A DNA stretch of 64,000 nucleotides from contig CATIUR010000001.1 of the NCBI GenBank assembly GCA_949592205.1, positions 20,508,501 to 20,572,500 of the forward strand. Reading direction: 5' to 3'. Positions 23,388 through 35,326 of this stretch are shown one piece after another. The stretch comes from Helichrysum umbraculigerum. Taxonomy: Eukaryota > Streptophyta > Magnoliopsida > Asterales > Asteraceae. The notes below the pieces were generated by a model. The model saw only the letters and a list, made by a program, of their open reading frames with translations, was not told the DNA's origin and searched no databases. Position 1 is the stretch's first letter. The number at the start of each line of letters is the position of its first letter. A program made the position numbers and the translations under genes.

Positions 23388-23841
23388 TGTTAGTCCCGTA
23401 CACGTAGATCTGATCGGATCGTTTGATTGATTGCTAGTGCGGAATAACAAGCAATCAGATATATGAACGTATTAATCGAATCAAAAACGCAATTCTCTAT
23501 AATCTTGTATATATTCACACTTGAACGTATAAAGATTACAATCACCAAATACAAACTCGTTTTCTCTGTCTCTCTCACCACAAAAACGGCTCACCTCACT
23601 CTCTAAAACGCTAACCCTAGAAATGAGTTATAACACTCTATTTATATCAACCTATTGGGCCCTGCGACGTTAAGCCCAACGTCGCAGGTCCAGCCCAATG
23701 CGACATAGCCCATGTCGTCGCCATGTATATTCTATATAATTACATTTCGTTGACACACTAAACACTATACATATGCAGACTAATTGACTTTGACAATTAC
23801 AATAGTTTGACCAACTGACTGACACACAAAATACACCAACA
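23388..23841 (-). repeat. Sirevirus-like LTR, internal copy
   Basis: 454 bp, clearly diverged from the outer pair (for example in the first 70 bp). TATA at 23638-23646 (plus CTATTTATA) and one intact dyad at 23663-23686; the second dyad is altered but still symmetric (GCGACAT…ATGTCG). A PPT (AACTCCCCC on the plus strand) adjoins at 23842. Confidence 0.82.
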
Positions 23842-24609
23842 AACTCCCCCTTGTCAGCAGCTTGGTCAAATAAGTCTTCAATTAGTCTTCATCAACAAAC
23901 TCTTCACGTCTTCAACAATCAGAAACTCCCCCTTTGAGATAGCAGGGTCTTCAAAGAAATCTTGGTGTCCAAATTCATGTGACTGACACAAATTTATCAT
24001 ACAATAAGATCTTCAAACTATGTGACCATCTCTCAATCATCAGCAGTTTCTCCGATAGAATTATCTTCACAATCTTTGGAGAATAACCAACATCCTTTGC
24101 ATCTTCAATATTTGACTTTAACAAGATAAGCGATATTGAAGAAAATAACATAGAAATAAAATCTTTTTGAATTTTTCTTTATAAATGAAAAGTAAAGAAC
24201 GAAGATTAAAATAAATTGGGGATATAATTGTTTTAAGTCTGCTTAGGGATCATATCAGGTAAACATGCAATTATTAGGGAATAGTAAGTGTTATTTCGAT
24301 CATCAGTATATTTGTCCACTTTAAATTTACTTAACATATTTAAAGCACCTTTTATAAAAATTAGTTCAAGACGATCATCGGTATTGTTTGTCCACTTAAA
24401 CATATTACATCCGTATTTGTGAGCTAATTATTATTGTTAGTTTGACGATTAATTTTGAGAAACCTATTATATGATATACTGATAAACTTCAGTAAAACAA
24501 ACACTGCATATTCACACAAGGTAGAGATTACAAGACCAAGTTTATCTCGGTTTTCTCGTAACATACACTTGATATTTATATTTAGGCATACATCAAACCG
24601 ACTATGAAG

Positions 24610-24660
24610 ATACTAGTGGCCCCAGATCTGTACAAAGTACAACAGAGGGTCCCTTAGTAT
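24610..24660 (-). other. Conserved 3' hairpin H8
   Basis: Outer ATACTA (24610-24615) with TAGTAT (24655-24660); inner TGTAC (24629-24633) and GTACA (24637-24641) with a 3-nt loop. Confidence 0.7.
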
Positions 24661-24688
24661 GAACATAACAAGTTTGAGACTATTTGCA

Positions 24689-24741
24689 TAACTAATGGAT
24701 TCAGGTCTGTACGTGAGTACAACAATAGTCACCATTAGTTA
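24689..24741 (-). other. Conserved 3' hairpin H9
   Basis: Outer TAACTAATGG (24689-24698) with CCATTAGTTA (24732-24741), perfect over 10 bp; inner TGTAC (24708-24712) and GTACA (24717-24721). It has the longest outer stem of the set. Confidence 0.8.
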
Positions 24742-25514
24742 GGCGAATAATCATATTATCACTATATGCCCATTTTACATTTACATAATTATGACAGTGT
24801 ATGATAGTACTTCCATTTATCAATTAAGACTTATGCCATACATCATATAACATTTTTCACAAAGTAATAGACAAGTTTTATTATTACTTCTTACTCACTC
24901 ACAAACCGGTGTGTACCATGCCTACCAATACATCATATGATGAAGATAATTTTCATAAAAACTGTATTAAGTATGCTAGATAAACCTACTGATACATCAA
25001 GGATAAACCTTAAAACTTCCATTTTGTGCAAGTTCCCCGATGTACTATCATATCCCAAGTTGTTTTACAGACACACAATCCAACATCTTTTCAAGAATTA
25101 AGAATCTTACTGTTCACATTTCTGAATTAAATAATCAGAATTTTTAATATTCAGAATTACTCCCCCTGAACAGCAAATTCTTATATCCAATCCAAAAATA
25201 CTCCCCTTAAACATTAAACATATTTTTGTATTTTTTTAATTGAATAAATTTCGCAACATTGCATTTCTTTAATACTAAAAAGTATAAAGAATGGCTGTTG
25301 CATTAAACAAAAAAAATAAAATTTGAATAAAAGTTTCAAAATCACATATCAAGTCAATTCAAATGCCTTTTAGCACTTTTACCACCTCATAACATCGAAA
25401 ATCTCATCAAATCACAAATCATCATCGCATTCTTCCAACAATATCCACATCCATGCAGTCACTAAAAATGTTAGCTTTCAATAACCTGACTGCACCACCA
25501 CAAACAATTAAACG

Positions 25515-28096
25515 TTAGTACTTATGGGACACCCAAGCCTTGATAGACTTGGGTTGTCCATGATCATCCATAACCATCACATCAATGAGTTTATGATATT
25601 TTAAAAACTCAGAGGATTTCATTGATGTGTTGTTTGTGGATTTGGGTTTCCAAACCTTTGTAGGTTCAGATGAGTTGTTTTCAACAATGTTGTGCTGTTG
25701 AACTTGAGGTTTACTAGGCACAACTTTGTTTACTCTAGCCACGGGTTTTGGAGAAGAGGATGCATATCTTGATATAGGCGAATACGAAGCACGCCTAGAA
25801 AACGATTTTGAATAAGAATTCCTAAATGAGGAAGTTCTTGGCATCCCTCTACCAAACCTATCTAGGGATAATAGCCGACAATCCCTAATTATATGGCCCT
25901 GTTGACCACAACGATAACAAGAACGACACTCCACAAAAGATTTATTCCAATGAGTTCCCTCAAATCGTTCGGTGGAGGACAATACACAGAAGGTCTATGA
26001 CCAGGAACATTTGTTGAACATGCACTCTTAGGAGAACATGTTGAAGTAGATGTTCCTGAGGTTGAGTTAGTTGATTTTGAAGGTTTATTCTTTTCAGATT
26101 TATCAATTACAACTTTTGAGGATTCATTGTCAACCTTAGCTTTACCTTTGCATTTAAAACAATCATCATTTTCAGTTGTAATGATGAAATTTTCAAGTTT
26201 GACATTTATTTTCTCAACCTTAATGGTAGACTCTTCAGGTATATCTTCTACCTCAATGACCTCCTCAACACGAACTGGAGGTGCACTATCAGACTTAACA
26301 AACTTAGGTAAAGGATACTCTGGCCTTATAGTTTTCTCCTTTGCCTGTTTGTTTTGCTTAGCTTCTTTAGCTTTAATACCATAAAGCTTCATATAATCAA
26401 CTGGAATCTCTTCAAGACCTTCCTTAACAGGCGTAGGACAGTATTCGGTGTGGGAAGGTGGTGGTACTTGATTATAACCAAGTCCTGCCTTCTTTTTACC
26501 GCCTGTCCCTTGCTTATTAACGATTTCATTAAAGACAAAAGTTGCGGAGGAAGAACCTAAAATTTTGCTTTTATGGTTATCGTACTCACTTTTTAAATCA
26601 AAAAGCTCTTTATTCAACAATTCAATTTCAGCAAGATAACTATTAATTGCATCTTGTTGACTAAAGACTTTTGCTTTATAAGTTTGTGTGTCTAACTTAT
26701 ATGCCTCAATTTTGTTATCATAAAGTTTCTCATTAGCTTTAAGAAAATTGTTTGATTCAGTAAGTTTGACAACCTTTTTTCACAACTCTAAATTGTCATT
26801 TTGATAATTCTCAAGAGATTCAGTCAATGTTAAACAGGAAACACAGTTTAGGTGTACCTCAGGTTCATCATGTACCTCATGTACCTTTGCCAAAAGCGCA
26901 CGGTGTTGAACCTTTCCTTGAAGTGCACTCCAGTCAAACAATCCTTGATTGAACACCACCGTCTCCTGTGATGTTGTGCTATTCTCTGGAGTCTTGGGAG
27001 CTGAAGGTGAAGTAAATCCAGATGAGGGATTTTTATTCTCCACACATTCCTTAGCAAAGTGTCCATGAATCTGACAGATTTTGCATTTCACCTTGCTTTT
27101 ATTAAAACCAAGACCTGTATCACCATCATCATCCAGGTCTTTTCTACCCGTTCTCTGAAGAAACTTCTTGGTTCTTTGGGTTATCATGGCCATGCTCCAT
27201 TTGATGTCCATCTGCTCGAGATCGTCAGAATCGATCTGTTCAAAGTCTTCTTCAGTAAGCTGTAGAGTACTAGCCTTCTTGGAAAGAAAATTCTCATAAG
27301 AATTGAGGAAAGCTGTAAAGATTTTAGCATGTTCCTCAGTAGACTTTGAAGGAGCGGTATGAGAAGTATAGGAAGTGCCAGTAGAAGTAGATGCAGCTGA
27401 GTTGGAAGTAGATCTGGAAGTATCATGTAGACTAGGAATTTGAATATTTGCCTCTGACTTCTTTTCTTTCTTCTTCATGTCAAGAGCAGTAGCCTGTAAC
27501 TTTCCGATGAGTTCTTCCAAATCCATGACTTCAATTTCTAGATCTTTTTCCATAGTTGATACCGTTGCATCCCAATCCTTAGGTAATGCACCTAATAACT
27601 TCCTGTTTACTTCTCCATTATTAAGTATCATTCCTCCATCAGCCACTTCATCTACTAGTTGGGAATATATTTTGAAGAGTTCTTCTAAAGATTCATTTGA
27701 TAGTAAATCAAATGTGTCAAACTGTTTCTTGACAAGTTCCACTCTATATCTCCTATATTTTTCATATCCACCACATCGTTTCTCAATAGCATGCCAGAGG
27801 TCATATGCAATATCATAATGTTTGAACAATTGTTTAACTTCATTTGATAAACATTTTAATATTGCAGCATGGGTTTTCTTTTCAATATCCCAAGCTTTTC
27901 TCTCATCGAGAGTCATACCTCTGTGTGGTTTTTCATATCTTTCAACCAATGAGTTCCACATATCTGGATTTTTTAACGCTATGAATGCTTCGAACTCAAA
28001 TCTCCATGTAGCATAATCTGTATCAAATGTAAGCATGGGGGGTTCAATCTCATTAACAGCTCCACTATTGTAACGCATAAGAGCTTTAGAAGACAT
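25515..28096 (-). pseudogene. Sirevirus-like Gag (gag-only element)
   Basis: About 860 codons from ATG 28096. N-terminus has the copia gag (UBN2-like) domain: TDYATWRFEFEAFI, DLWHAIEKRCGG, ELFKIYSQLVDEV, LLGALPKDWDATV. Then a Ser/Thr-rich linker, zinc knuckle CKICQIHGHFAKEC, a coiled-coil-like middle part (26780-26400), and a second knuckle CYRCGQQGHIIRDC (about 25920). Two lesions: an in-frame TGA at 26780-26782 (an Arg codon in the sister copy) and a one-base loss near 25978. No pol follows the stop. It would form a particle that needs protease, RT and integrase from a relative. Confidence 0.82.
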
Positions 28097-28361
28097 TTTC
28101 CAATCAGAAGTCGATACGGCCTCTTGTGACTTTTCACTCCAAAACTAAATTCGAATAATTTTGACGACTACCCGAGTATAGCAAAACTTTTCCGACACTA
28201 AAATGAAGCTATTCTAAGCCTAAAAACAAAATTTGAAATTGCAAAATTTTTCGCGTTTTTCCCGCCAAAATTTCGTCCGAAAACGTCAAAAACTGGCCGG
28301 GTAAAATGAAATTTTTTCCAGACTAAAATTGAACAGTTTTCCAGACTAAAACAAAATTTGA

Positions 28362-28418
<57 letters not shown>

Positions 28419-28937
28419 GAATCTAGAGCGAGGGTAATGTGGCAGAAAAAATTAGCAACGTCGCAGAAGTCCGATGACTCAATTAAGAATCGAAAATGCG
28501 ACGTAGTGTATAATGTCTCAGTCCAACGTCGCTAGTAACGCCGCAGAAACAAGCGACGTCGCAACCTACGTCGCAGTAACCACTTAAGGTCAAAATAACG
28601 ACGTCGCTAACGAAGTCGCAAAGACCAGTCAAGGTCAAAATTAATAACGTCGCAGGCTACGTCGCATGTGACGTCGCAGCTAATGTCGCAGAACTTAGCG
28701 ACGTCGCAGGTGACGTCGCACAATCGGGCTGCAGCGGCCAAAACCCCAAAAAACGAAAATTTTCGAAACCCTATGGAAATTCCGAAATCCAAACGTCGAA
28801 CCAACCCAAAAACACTTCCAGAAATCGATTTCTTCAAGCAAACTAACTCAGAAACGAAGATTAATCAATTAAACCTTCGCGAATCAAACCAAAAACGTTC
28901 AAAATATGATCCGAAACCAACGAATCCTTGATTCTAC
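28097..28937 (-). other. Gag leader with ACGTCGCA array and poly(A) tract
   Basis: No ORF. On the sense strand it has more than ten TGCGACGT/ACGTCGCA octamers in both orientations (28430-28720) followed by a 51-nt poly(A) run (plus-strand T at 28366-28416), then about 270 nt to the gag ATG. The octamer is the same as in the LTR promoter dyads. The sister element at 62857-63633 has the same plan. Confidence 0.75.
28366..28416 (-). repeat. Poly(A)51 in sense strand of gag leader
   Basis: Uninterrupted T run on the plus strand. The sister copy has 25 T at the homologous place (63103-63127), so the tract is a shared trait of variable length. Confidence 0.9.
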
Positions 28938-28950
28938 GGCTCTGTTACCA
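28938..28950 (-). other. Primer binding site, initiator tRNA-Met type
   Basis: Sense TGGTAACAGAGCC, two bases from the LTR, differs by one base from the iMet PBS (TGGTATCAGAGCC) seen intact at 63634-63646. Confidence 0.8.
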
Positions 28951-28952
28951 GT

Positions 28953-29422
28953 TGATAGTCCCGTACTCGTGTAGATCTGATCGGATCGTATAAACAATAA
29001 TAAACAATCAATAATGATTCACGAACACACAAACGATTCTCTATAATCTTTTGTATATATTCACAATTGAATAATAAAGATTACATACACAAACACAAAC
29101 TCAATTTTCTCCTCTCTGCACTCACAAAAACGGCTCTCCTATCTAGGGTTTGATCAACCCTCAAATGAAACTCTAACTCGCTATTTATACTCGACCCACT
29201 GGACCCTGCGACGTTAAGCCCAACGTCGCAGGCCCAGACCCTTGCGACGTCTGACCCGACGTCGCAGGCCCAAATACAATGTCACCATTCTATGTATATT
29301 CTATAATTACATTTCGTTTACAGACTCGAATATACACTCTAAACACTATACATTCGTAGACTAATTGACTTTGACAATTACAATAGTTTGACCAACTGAC
29401 TGACACACAAAATGCACTAACA
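28953..29422 (-). repeat. Sirevirus-like 5' LTR (outer, right)
   Basis: 470 bp, 3 mismatches to 18873-19342. TATA at 29181-29189 (sense TATAAATAG). Two dyads lie upstream of it: 29207-29230 (TGCGACGTT, 6 nt, AACGTCGCA) and 29243-29266 (TGCGACGTC, 6 nt, GACGTCGCA). Right TSD GTTTC follows at 29423. Confidence 0.9.
29207..29266 (-). promoter_or_regulatory. Tandem ACGTC-core dyads upstream of LTR TATA box
   Basis: Two 24-bp perfect dyads, each with 9-bp arms and a 6-nt centre, 36 bp apart and ending 17 bp upstream of TATAAATAG. The last arm pair is T-A in one and C-G in the other. GACGTC is a known plant bZIP (C-box) core; binding here is inference. Palindromes in the cis-region have been reported for maize Sirevirus LTRs. 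Confidence 0.7.
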
Positions 29423-29886
29423 GTTTCCCATGTCATGGAGTAAGCAGCTGGTCGTCCAAGTGATTGGACTTGACTGTTCCACCAAGTCAAAGCTTTATCA
29501 GCTAAGGTACAGGCGACATATTTCACCGCACTGTCTGGTAAACAATCACTGATGTCTAACACAGAATCCATCTTTTCTATCCAATGAATGATACCAATAG
29601 CACCCTCGGTGCCACAGAAAGGAGGTGGCTTACAAGCCTGGAATGTTTTATATGAACACCCGCGTCGAGTGTTCACAGGTGGTTCACTATTAGGAGGGGT
29701 TGATCCACTGTTATTCACTCCCTGATCGCGGTTGCGGCTTGCCTCATACTGGGCAATGCCTTCAGTAATCCGCCTCACAATCATCTGTTCAGTGGTTTCT
29801 TCGATGTTAGGTGGTGGAGTGGTTTCATGAGCTGGTGGTGTAGACGTCCGTCGACTGTTCTTAGTGATTCGTCGTTTTGATGGCAT
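29423..29886 (-). pseudogene. Tekay-like gag, 5' part
   Basis: ATG at 29886 (MPSKRRITKNSRR), a Pro/Thr-rich head, then the gag domain: PPPFCGTEGAIGIIHWIEKM and VACTLADKALTWWN, cut at YSMTWETV by the copia insertion (TSD GTTTC at 29423-29427). In frame with 18872-18054 when the insert is removed, so gag was open at this point on insertion. Upstream codons in the same frame lack the gag signature, which favours this ATG. Confidence 0.82.
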
Positions 29887-30581
29887 GATTTCGTTCTGCG
29901 ATGAATAAAATGCAGAAGTCAATGCCAAGATAATAAATGTGATGAACAAGATTTCACATTGTCTTTCAAAGAAATAGTATGGAGAATTGAAGAATAAGGT
30001 TTCACATTGTATGTCGCACGACTTTGAAATACCCATATGTACTTTGTACAATATAATTACGTTGGCCAGGCATCATTATATAATGCCAAATACATATTTC
30101 TTTTCATCATCGTTTTAGCGCAATCAATGTTTTATGGAATTCAAGATAAAATCAATAATTCAAAGTGTTGTATGTTTCAAAGTTTGCAAGAAAGTTATAA
30201 TAACTGTTGAATGGTTATTTTTCAATCAAAAGCATATAGGTATTGATAAAACATTATGGTTGTAGACAAATGAAATGAATACGAAGTACAAACCAACATA
30301 AGTGATAATATATCAAAAGGGTACAACGCTGATACAACAGTTTCGTACAAACAAGATGGGATCCCTAATACGCCCATCAACGGTTAGCGCTATACACAAG
30401 ACAATGGGTTTTCCTATACCTACACCCATTCTAACATCAGTTATCCTAGTACAAAGCTAACAAATACATACACGTTCCCACCTGATACAAGTCTACATAA
30501 TGCGTGATGGGTCTCCTAGTATACCCATCAACCAAAAATAAGCTATCCAATCCAAGTAGGCACAACCTGCCATACCTAGGT
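29887..30581 (-). other. Spacer between pre-gag ORF and gag
   Basis: About 0.7 kb. I see no conserved ORF, hairpin array or repeat. It is AT-rich internal leader of the Tekay-like element. Confidence 0.6.
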
Positions 30582-31376
30582 CTAACAAAAATTCGGTAAA
30601 ATCCATCCCACGGCTCTCCTCAGAACAGCCATAAGTATACAGACTCCAACAGCCATCCCTGCTGCCCTGACACGCCCCTCAAGTTCCCTAACACGAGCAC
30701 GTGCAGTCTCAGCAACCTCTCTGGCAACAATCATGTCGCCCATCAGGAAATGACAAGTCTCATGCAGGTGTATCATATCCGCATCTAAGCGTGCCACATC
30801 ACCCCGTAACTCCATGAGGCGATAGCCTCTACCAGAAGAAATGCGAAATAGAGTATGCATCACAGAGACCAGAATAGGGAGGGTCAGCTCTACCGGCTCA
30901 CCGGTGGTAGAAAGTGGAGCTGGTGCCTGTGAAGACTCCCCAGTCTCGAAGGTAGAGGGAAAACCCTCTAGTGATCTCCATCATGCAAGCATGGGAGTCA
31001 TCGACTCTAAATGAGCGAGTCTAGGCGCTCTCTGTGGTGGCTGCTCAACACAATGGATCACTCTCTCCTCATCCTCTGACGACGAGTCGCGGGGCGCGAG
31101 TGGTCCAGTGGGAAGTGCCCCTACTGTCTTCCTCGGAGCCCGTACCAGTCGGGACCTCCGGGAAGACTCTCCAATGTGAAACTGTGACCTGGTAGTAGGA
31201 TGTGTGGTAGCAGGTGTAATGTCAGGATGTGTAGGTGGTGGAACATAGGTGTCATCTGAAGTGGACCTAGCATGTATAGTCGGGCTCTCGACTCTCGAAA
31301 TCGCAATGCTCTGGTAGGAGTCCTCCATCGGCTCCTCCTCCGAGTCAGAAATGTGGATAGGCGCTTGTCTCGACAT
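30582..31376 (-). pseudogene. Extra ORF upstream of Tekay-like gag
   Basis: ATG at 31376 and stop near 30582: 264 codons with one in-frame TGA (30981-30983). N-terminal half is Ser/Pro/Thr-rich and acidic (ISDSEEEPMEDS, SSEDEERVI). The C-terminal half has a charged heptad-like helix (MELRGDVARLDADMIHLHE, then ETARARVRELEGRV) and a hydrophobic stretch (AVGVCILMAVL). Gag, zinc and enzyme motifs are absent. It lies between PBS and gag, where some plant gypsy elements carry extra ORFs. Function unknown. Only one lesion over 264 codons in an otherwise decayed element hints at past constraint. Confidence 0.6.
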
Positions 31377-31532
31377 ACTGAGATAAAAGAAATCGTATGC
31401 GACGTGTCAGTCGTATGTTAGATGTATGCAAAGTATGTATGCGTGAATGCATAAATGTTTCTAGCCAAGGCTATAGTCTAGGTCTCTAAGGTTTTCAGTC
31501 ACCTAAAGACTTCTAGTTCGCTATAACCAATG

Positions 31533-31544
31533 GCTCTGATACCA
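31533..31544 (-). other. Primer binding site, initiator tRNA-Met, Tekay-like
   Basis: Sense TGGTATCAGAGC (then CA), four bases from the LTR end TGTGACA. Exact iMet PBS, as used by chromoviruses. Confidence 0.9.
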
Positions 31545-33427
31545 AGTCTGTCACACCCCGCCAAACGCTAATCACGATCAGTACTAATTAAAACATGCAG
31601 AAGCCTTAATGACGTGACGGGGCATGAGCAGTAAAATCAACCCAAACAACACATACATACTCAGAGCATATGGCTATTGCGCAACATAATAGATAAGGAT
31701 GCCAGTTTAAAACAGTTGTTACAAAAGTAGTACGACCATGTAAGTCGTACAATAGTAATAGAGTTTTAAAATTTAAGTATTACAATACATATGTTTATAA
31801 TAAGATTTCATAAGTATAACTGCAATGTCTGCTGTAATACAGAGGAAATCCTCAAAAGTTATCCCAATAATATGTGGCATCCTAAGTAGTCCAGGGTTGT
31901 CCATCCTAAATGCATGCGATGCTTACTTACATAGCTAATTTCCTGTAAAACATAGAAAGAAAGTCATCAACAAATATGTTGAGTGAATTCACAGGTTTTG
32001 TATAAATGTAAGGTATGTTAAACCATTTATGTTTGTGTTATTGAAATGTCATTTAATAAATAAATGTTGCAGGTTTTGCAAAATACCAGATTGTAGGGTT
32101 GTTACCCAAAAATACAGGTTTATGTGGGTTTTCACCCAAAATATAAGTCTGATTGTTTACCAGTATTTAAAGATAACCAGAATGTTTTTTCGGTATTAAA
32201 ACGGTTGTAGGATATGTTATCCTATACAGTATGTGGGAATACTTAGACTTAAGATCCCCTGAAAGGCGAGCTAAACCTCGCAGGTTAAAGTAACGCGACC
32301 TAACCCTATAACCAAACCACAACCAGAACTTATGTTGTTTGCCTGAAGGACATTTAAGTATACGCTCTAACCATAGGAGGGTCGTCACGGCAATAGTACT
32401 ATTCGTATACTCAATGGCTAGAGTCACCTAGCTAATGGTTATAGTTTGCATGACATAAGGACTTTTCATGCATACACTGTGAGTCTGGGTCCGTACTAGG
32501 ATACAGTGTCTAATCCCCACAACTATTGTGAAAATGTTATTTCATATCAAACAGTTATATAAAGCAATAAAGCATTTATATAATTTGATGCATGTGTTCG
32601 CATGCAGTTTCTATGTTTACACCCCTATGTTTAAAAGCATAAAACATTTGCAAAGTAGGGGCTATGAACTCACGGTGGTTTGCTCGGAAAGAAAGCTAGC
32701 AGCCGACAGATGTTTGCCCAAGGTGTGTTAACCTATATACAGTAAATGTATTAACATAAGTATGCGTGATTTGTTAAATCCACTTATGTTAACAGTTTGT
32801 TTGTTTGAAGGAATTATTAATTTCTTAATATTGTAAGTCGTTGAATTCGTTGGTGACATTGTGTTGAAATATTGTCATCAATTCTTAAGTTGTATATTTT
32901 GTTAAACGTATCCACACGTATGTAATCGTGTACATAATTAAGTGTCGTTTTGTTCCCTTTGTACATATATTTGTTCTATATATGTATGCGTATGTAAATA
33001 TACTTGTTGTATATTATTAAGTCCTACGTTGGTTAAACGTGTAATTCGATTGTATATATATGTAAATGTATAATCATGAGGGTCGTATGCATATATGTAT
33101 ATATATGTACGTATGTTTTGTATCCGTTGTTTGAGTATAACAATATATAAGTTTTCATTTGTTAAGAAAACGTACGATCTTAAGTATAATCCAAGTGTCG
33201 TTTGTATATATATAACATATGTTCTCATATACATTTATATATATTGTAATACGTTGTTTACGTATTTAAAACGTTATAAGTTTTATTTGTTATAAAACTC
33301 ATTAATATATATTTATTCCATTTATAGCATAAACATTATTGTTCTAACGTCGTCACGTTTGTTTATTAAGGTTCAATTGTCCCGATAAAGTAATCGTATC
33401 CAATTTCGTATTTTATACATAAAATCC

Positions 33428-33428
<1 letters not shown>

Positions 33429-33483
<55 letters not shown>
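33429..33483. repeat. (TA)n microsatellite
   Basis: Uninterrupted TA run at the position of 12752-12847, without the GT units of that copy. Confidence 0.95.
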
Positions 33484-33491
<8 letters not shown>

Positions 33492-33661
33492 CGTTCGTTC
33501 GTAGGAGTTAATTGTCCAATGTCCGTGTCTCGGATGTATCTCATTTATGTATCATTAACAGTTTACTATGTCTCGGTAATGTTTCGTACCAATTAAAATT
33601 GTTAACGGAATCGTATATGTTTAAATACCAAAAATCATTTTGTTGTCCAAGTAAAAAGGTT

Positions 33662-34168
33662 CCACCGGATCCTTTTTAGGATCCTCCGGATCTTGTGAAA
33701 TTATTAGGATCCGCCGGATCCTATGGTGGATCCGCCGGATCGTGTTGATCGTACACGGTCCATTACTCGTTCATCGTTCAAAAGTGTGCGCGTGTTCGAA
33801 GTTAGGATCCGCCGGATCCTTGAGGTGATCCGCCGGATCTCCAGTGTCTTTTACTCGTGTATCGTATTAGTTCACAAGCCGGGTGTGCGTGTGAAGTTTG
33901 GGGATCCGTCGGATCAACCCATTGAGCCGCCGGATTAGGCAACAATTATAGTGATCCGCCGGATCAGATGATGATCCGCCGGATCAAAGCATTTTACGTG
34001 CATTTTTAGTTTTAAACTTTGATCCTCCGGATCAAAACATTGATCCGTCAAAAATATGGGTGATCCACCGGATCACACCTATGATCCGCCGGATCAGTGT
34101 GGTTTTCCAGTGATAGTTCATCGTTTTAAGGTGTGATACGCCGGATCACTTAGGGGATCCGCCGGATC
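33662..34168. repeat. Paired-palindrome array GATCCGCCGGATC, second LTR
   Basis: Same array as 13025-13532 (for example 33708/33729, 21 bp apart; last copy 34156-34168). Some units perfect here are decayed there and the reverse, so each LTR has decayed independently. Confidence 0.9.
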
Positions 34169-35076
34169 TTGCATGTTTTCAGAGTCCAGATCATACAAAC
34201 ATGTATATAATCGACATATTTTGGTTCCTATAGTTTCTTATCATCATAACAACCATTTTTGTCAACTTAATCCAAAGTATTACACGTTTATAAGTTCAGA
34301 TTTCAGATTTATATGTTTGGTTTCTTAAAAAACATATTTTCAAGAATCATCATCATATTTGTGTGTTATATACATAGATTATGATATATAAACATGATAT
34401 AAATCGAAATTCGAGTATTGAACTTGAAGAAGTAAAGTTTCCTTACAATGGATTTTGATGATGATGAAGAGGCCGTGAGTTGTTGATGATGATTATTGTT
34501 ATACTTTTATTATTATTGCTATTACTTCTGCTTGTTGCTGCCTCTGATTGAAGAAGAAAAAGATTATTGAAGATGGAAATGATTGTGTGTGTGTGCCTAT
34601 GAATGATCACAGAGGGAGAAGAGGAGGGAGTAAGAAAATCAAACGAGTATGGTTTGAAACAGATACGGTCTCCTCAATTATTGAAGTTAGGTGGTTTATT
34701 TAAGCCCGTTAATTTCGAGTACGGGTATAATTATAGCTATATAAAAGTAAACATTTTATATTTTTATTTTGTAGGTGTTCCCCTAGTTCGTTATTTAAAT
34801 TTAGAATAATGAGATTATCATTATTTTTGATAGATGTACAATTTTGTACATTTTACTGCGCGTATTCATTTGTGCGCCAAATTTCAGTTAAATTATGATT
34901 TCATATTTTGAGGTAATGTTCTAAATACTTTCAAACGTATAAGAAAAATAGAACTTTTATGATTTGCGATCTCTGGGTATGTTTTAAAATTGTTTCTGTT
35001 CGTTTTATAATATGTTTTATATAAAACGTATGTCTAAGTCGTTTTATCTATATGTTATAGATATATTAGTACTCGT

Positions 35077-35099
35077 AATTAATAATTGAATTATTAATT
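35077..35099. repeat. 23-bp palindrome in an LTR-specific insertion
   Basis: AATTAATAATT-G-AATTATTAATT, within about 38 bp absent from the sister LTR near 14425. It may be a small hairpin-mediated insertion or deletion. Confidence 0.7.
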
Positions 35100-35326
35100 A
35101 TTTTTGTGTCACTAACTTTTGTCATTTATTTTTGTCGGGTTCGTTCCGATACATTTGTACATAATTATACATAATTACGTATTACGTAATACTTTTTGTT
35201 TAAAAGTATTTGGGCTTGCTAGGCTTACATCACAACAAAAAGTTTTGTTTAAACTTAACCAGGAAATTAGCGTAAGAATGCACATGCTTAATGTTTAATT
35301 TATACATAATTTGGAGAGTTGTCACA

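Larger units (their letters stand above)
23842..25514 (-). other. 3' noncoding region of Sirevirus-like element, copy B
   Basis: No ORF. Purine tracts GGGGGAGT on the sense strand at about 23842, 23927, 25160 and 25200 form a multiple-PPT pattern. Hairpins H8 and H9. Copy B matches the 58874-60566 region far better than it matches copy A (19343-21047), so the composite joins two sublineages. Confidence 0.7.
18873..29422 (-). mobile_element. Composite Sirevirus-like gag-only copia element
   Basis: 10.55 kb bounded by LTRs of 470 bp each (18873-19342, 28953-29422) with perfect TSD. In sense order: LTR, iMet-type PBS, leader, gag, 3' noncoding region, an internal LTR (23841-23388), a Tekay-like LTR fragment, an Athila pol fragment, a second gag 3' fragment, a second 3' noncoding region, LTR. 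No copia protease, integrase or RT is present anywhere in it. The outer LTRs differ at three sites only, all C-to-T changes at CpG, so insertion is recent. It must have moved using enzymes supplied in trans. Confidence 0.8.
31549..35326 (-). repeat. Tekay-like 5' LTR, full length (3778 bp)
   Basis: Minus-strand start TGTGACAACTC (35326) and end GGGTGTGACA (31549), bounded by PPT on one side and PBS on the other. Contents as in the truncated LTR at 11783-14653, plus the 3' part that copy lacks (31549-32456) and a short palindromic insertion (35077-35099). No gene. Confidence 0.88.

Noticed and set aside
31533..31544. tRNA-Met-like sequence
   Set aside because: Only the 12-13 nt complementary to the tRNA 3' end is present, adjoining an LTR: it is a PBS, not a tRNA gene. 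Same at 28938, 50844 and 63634.
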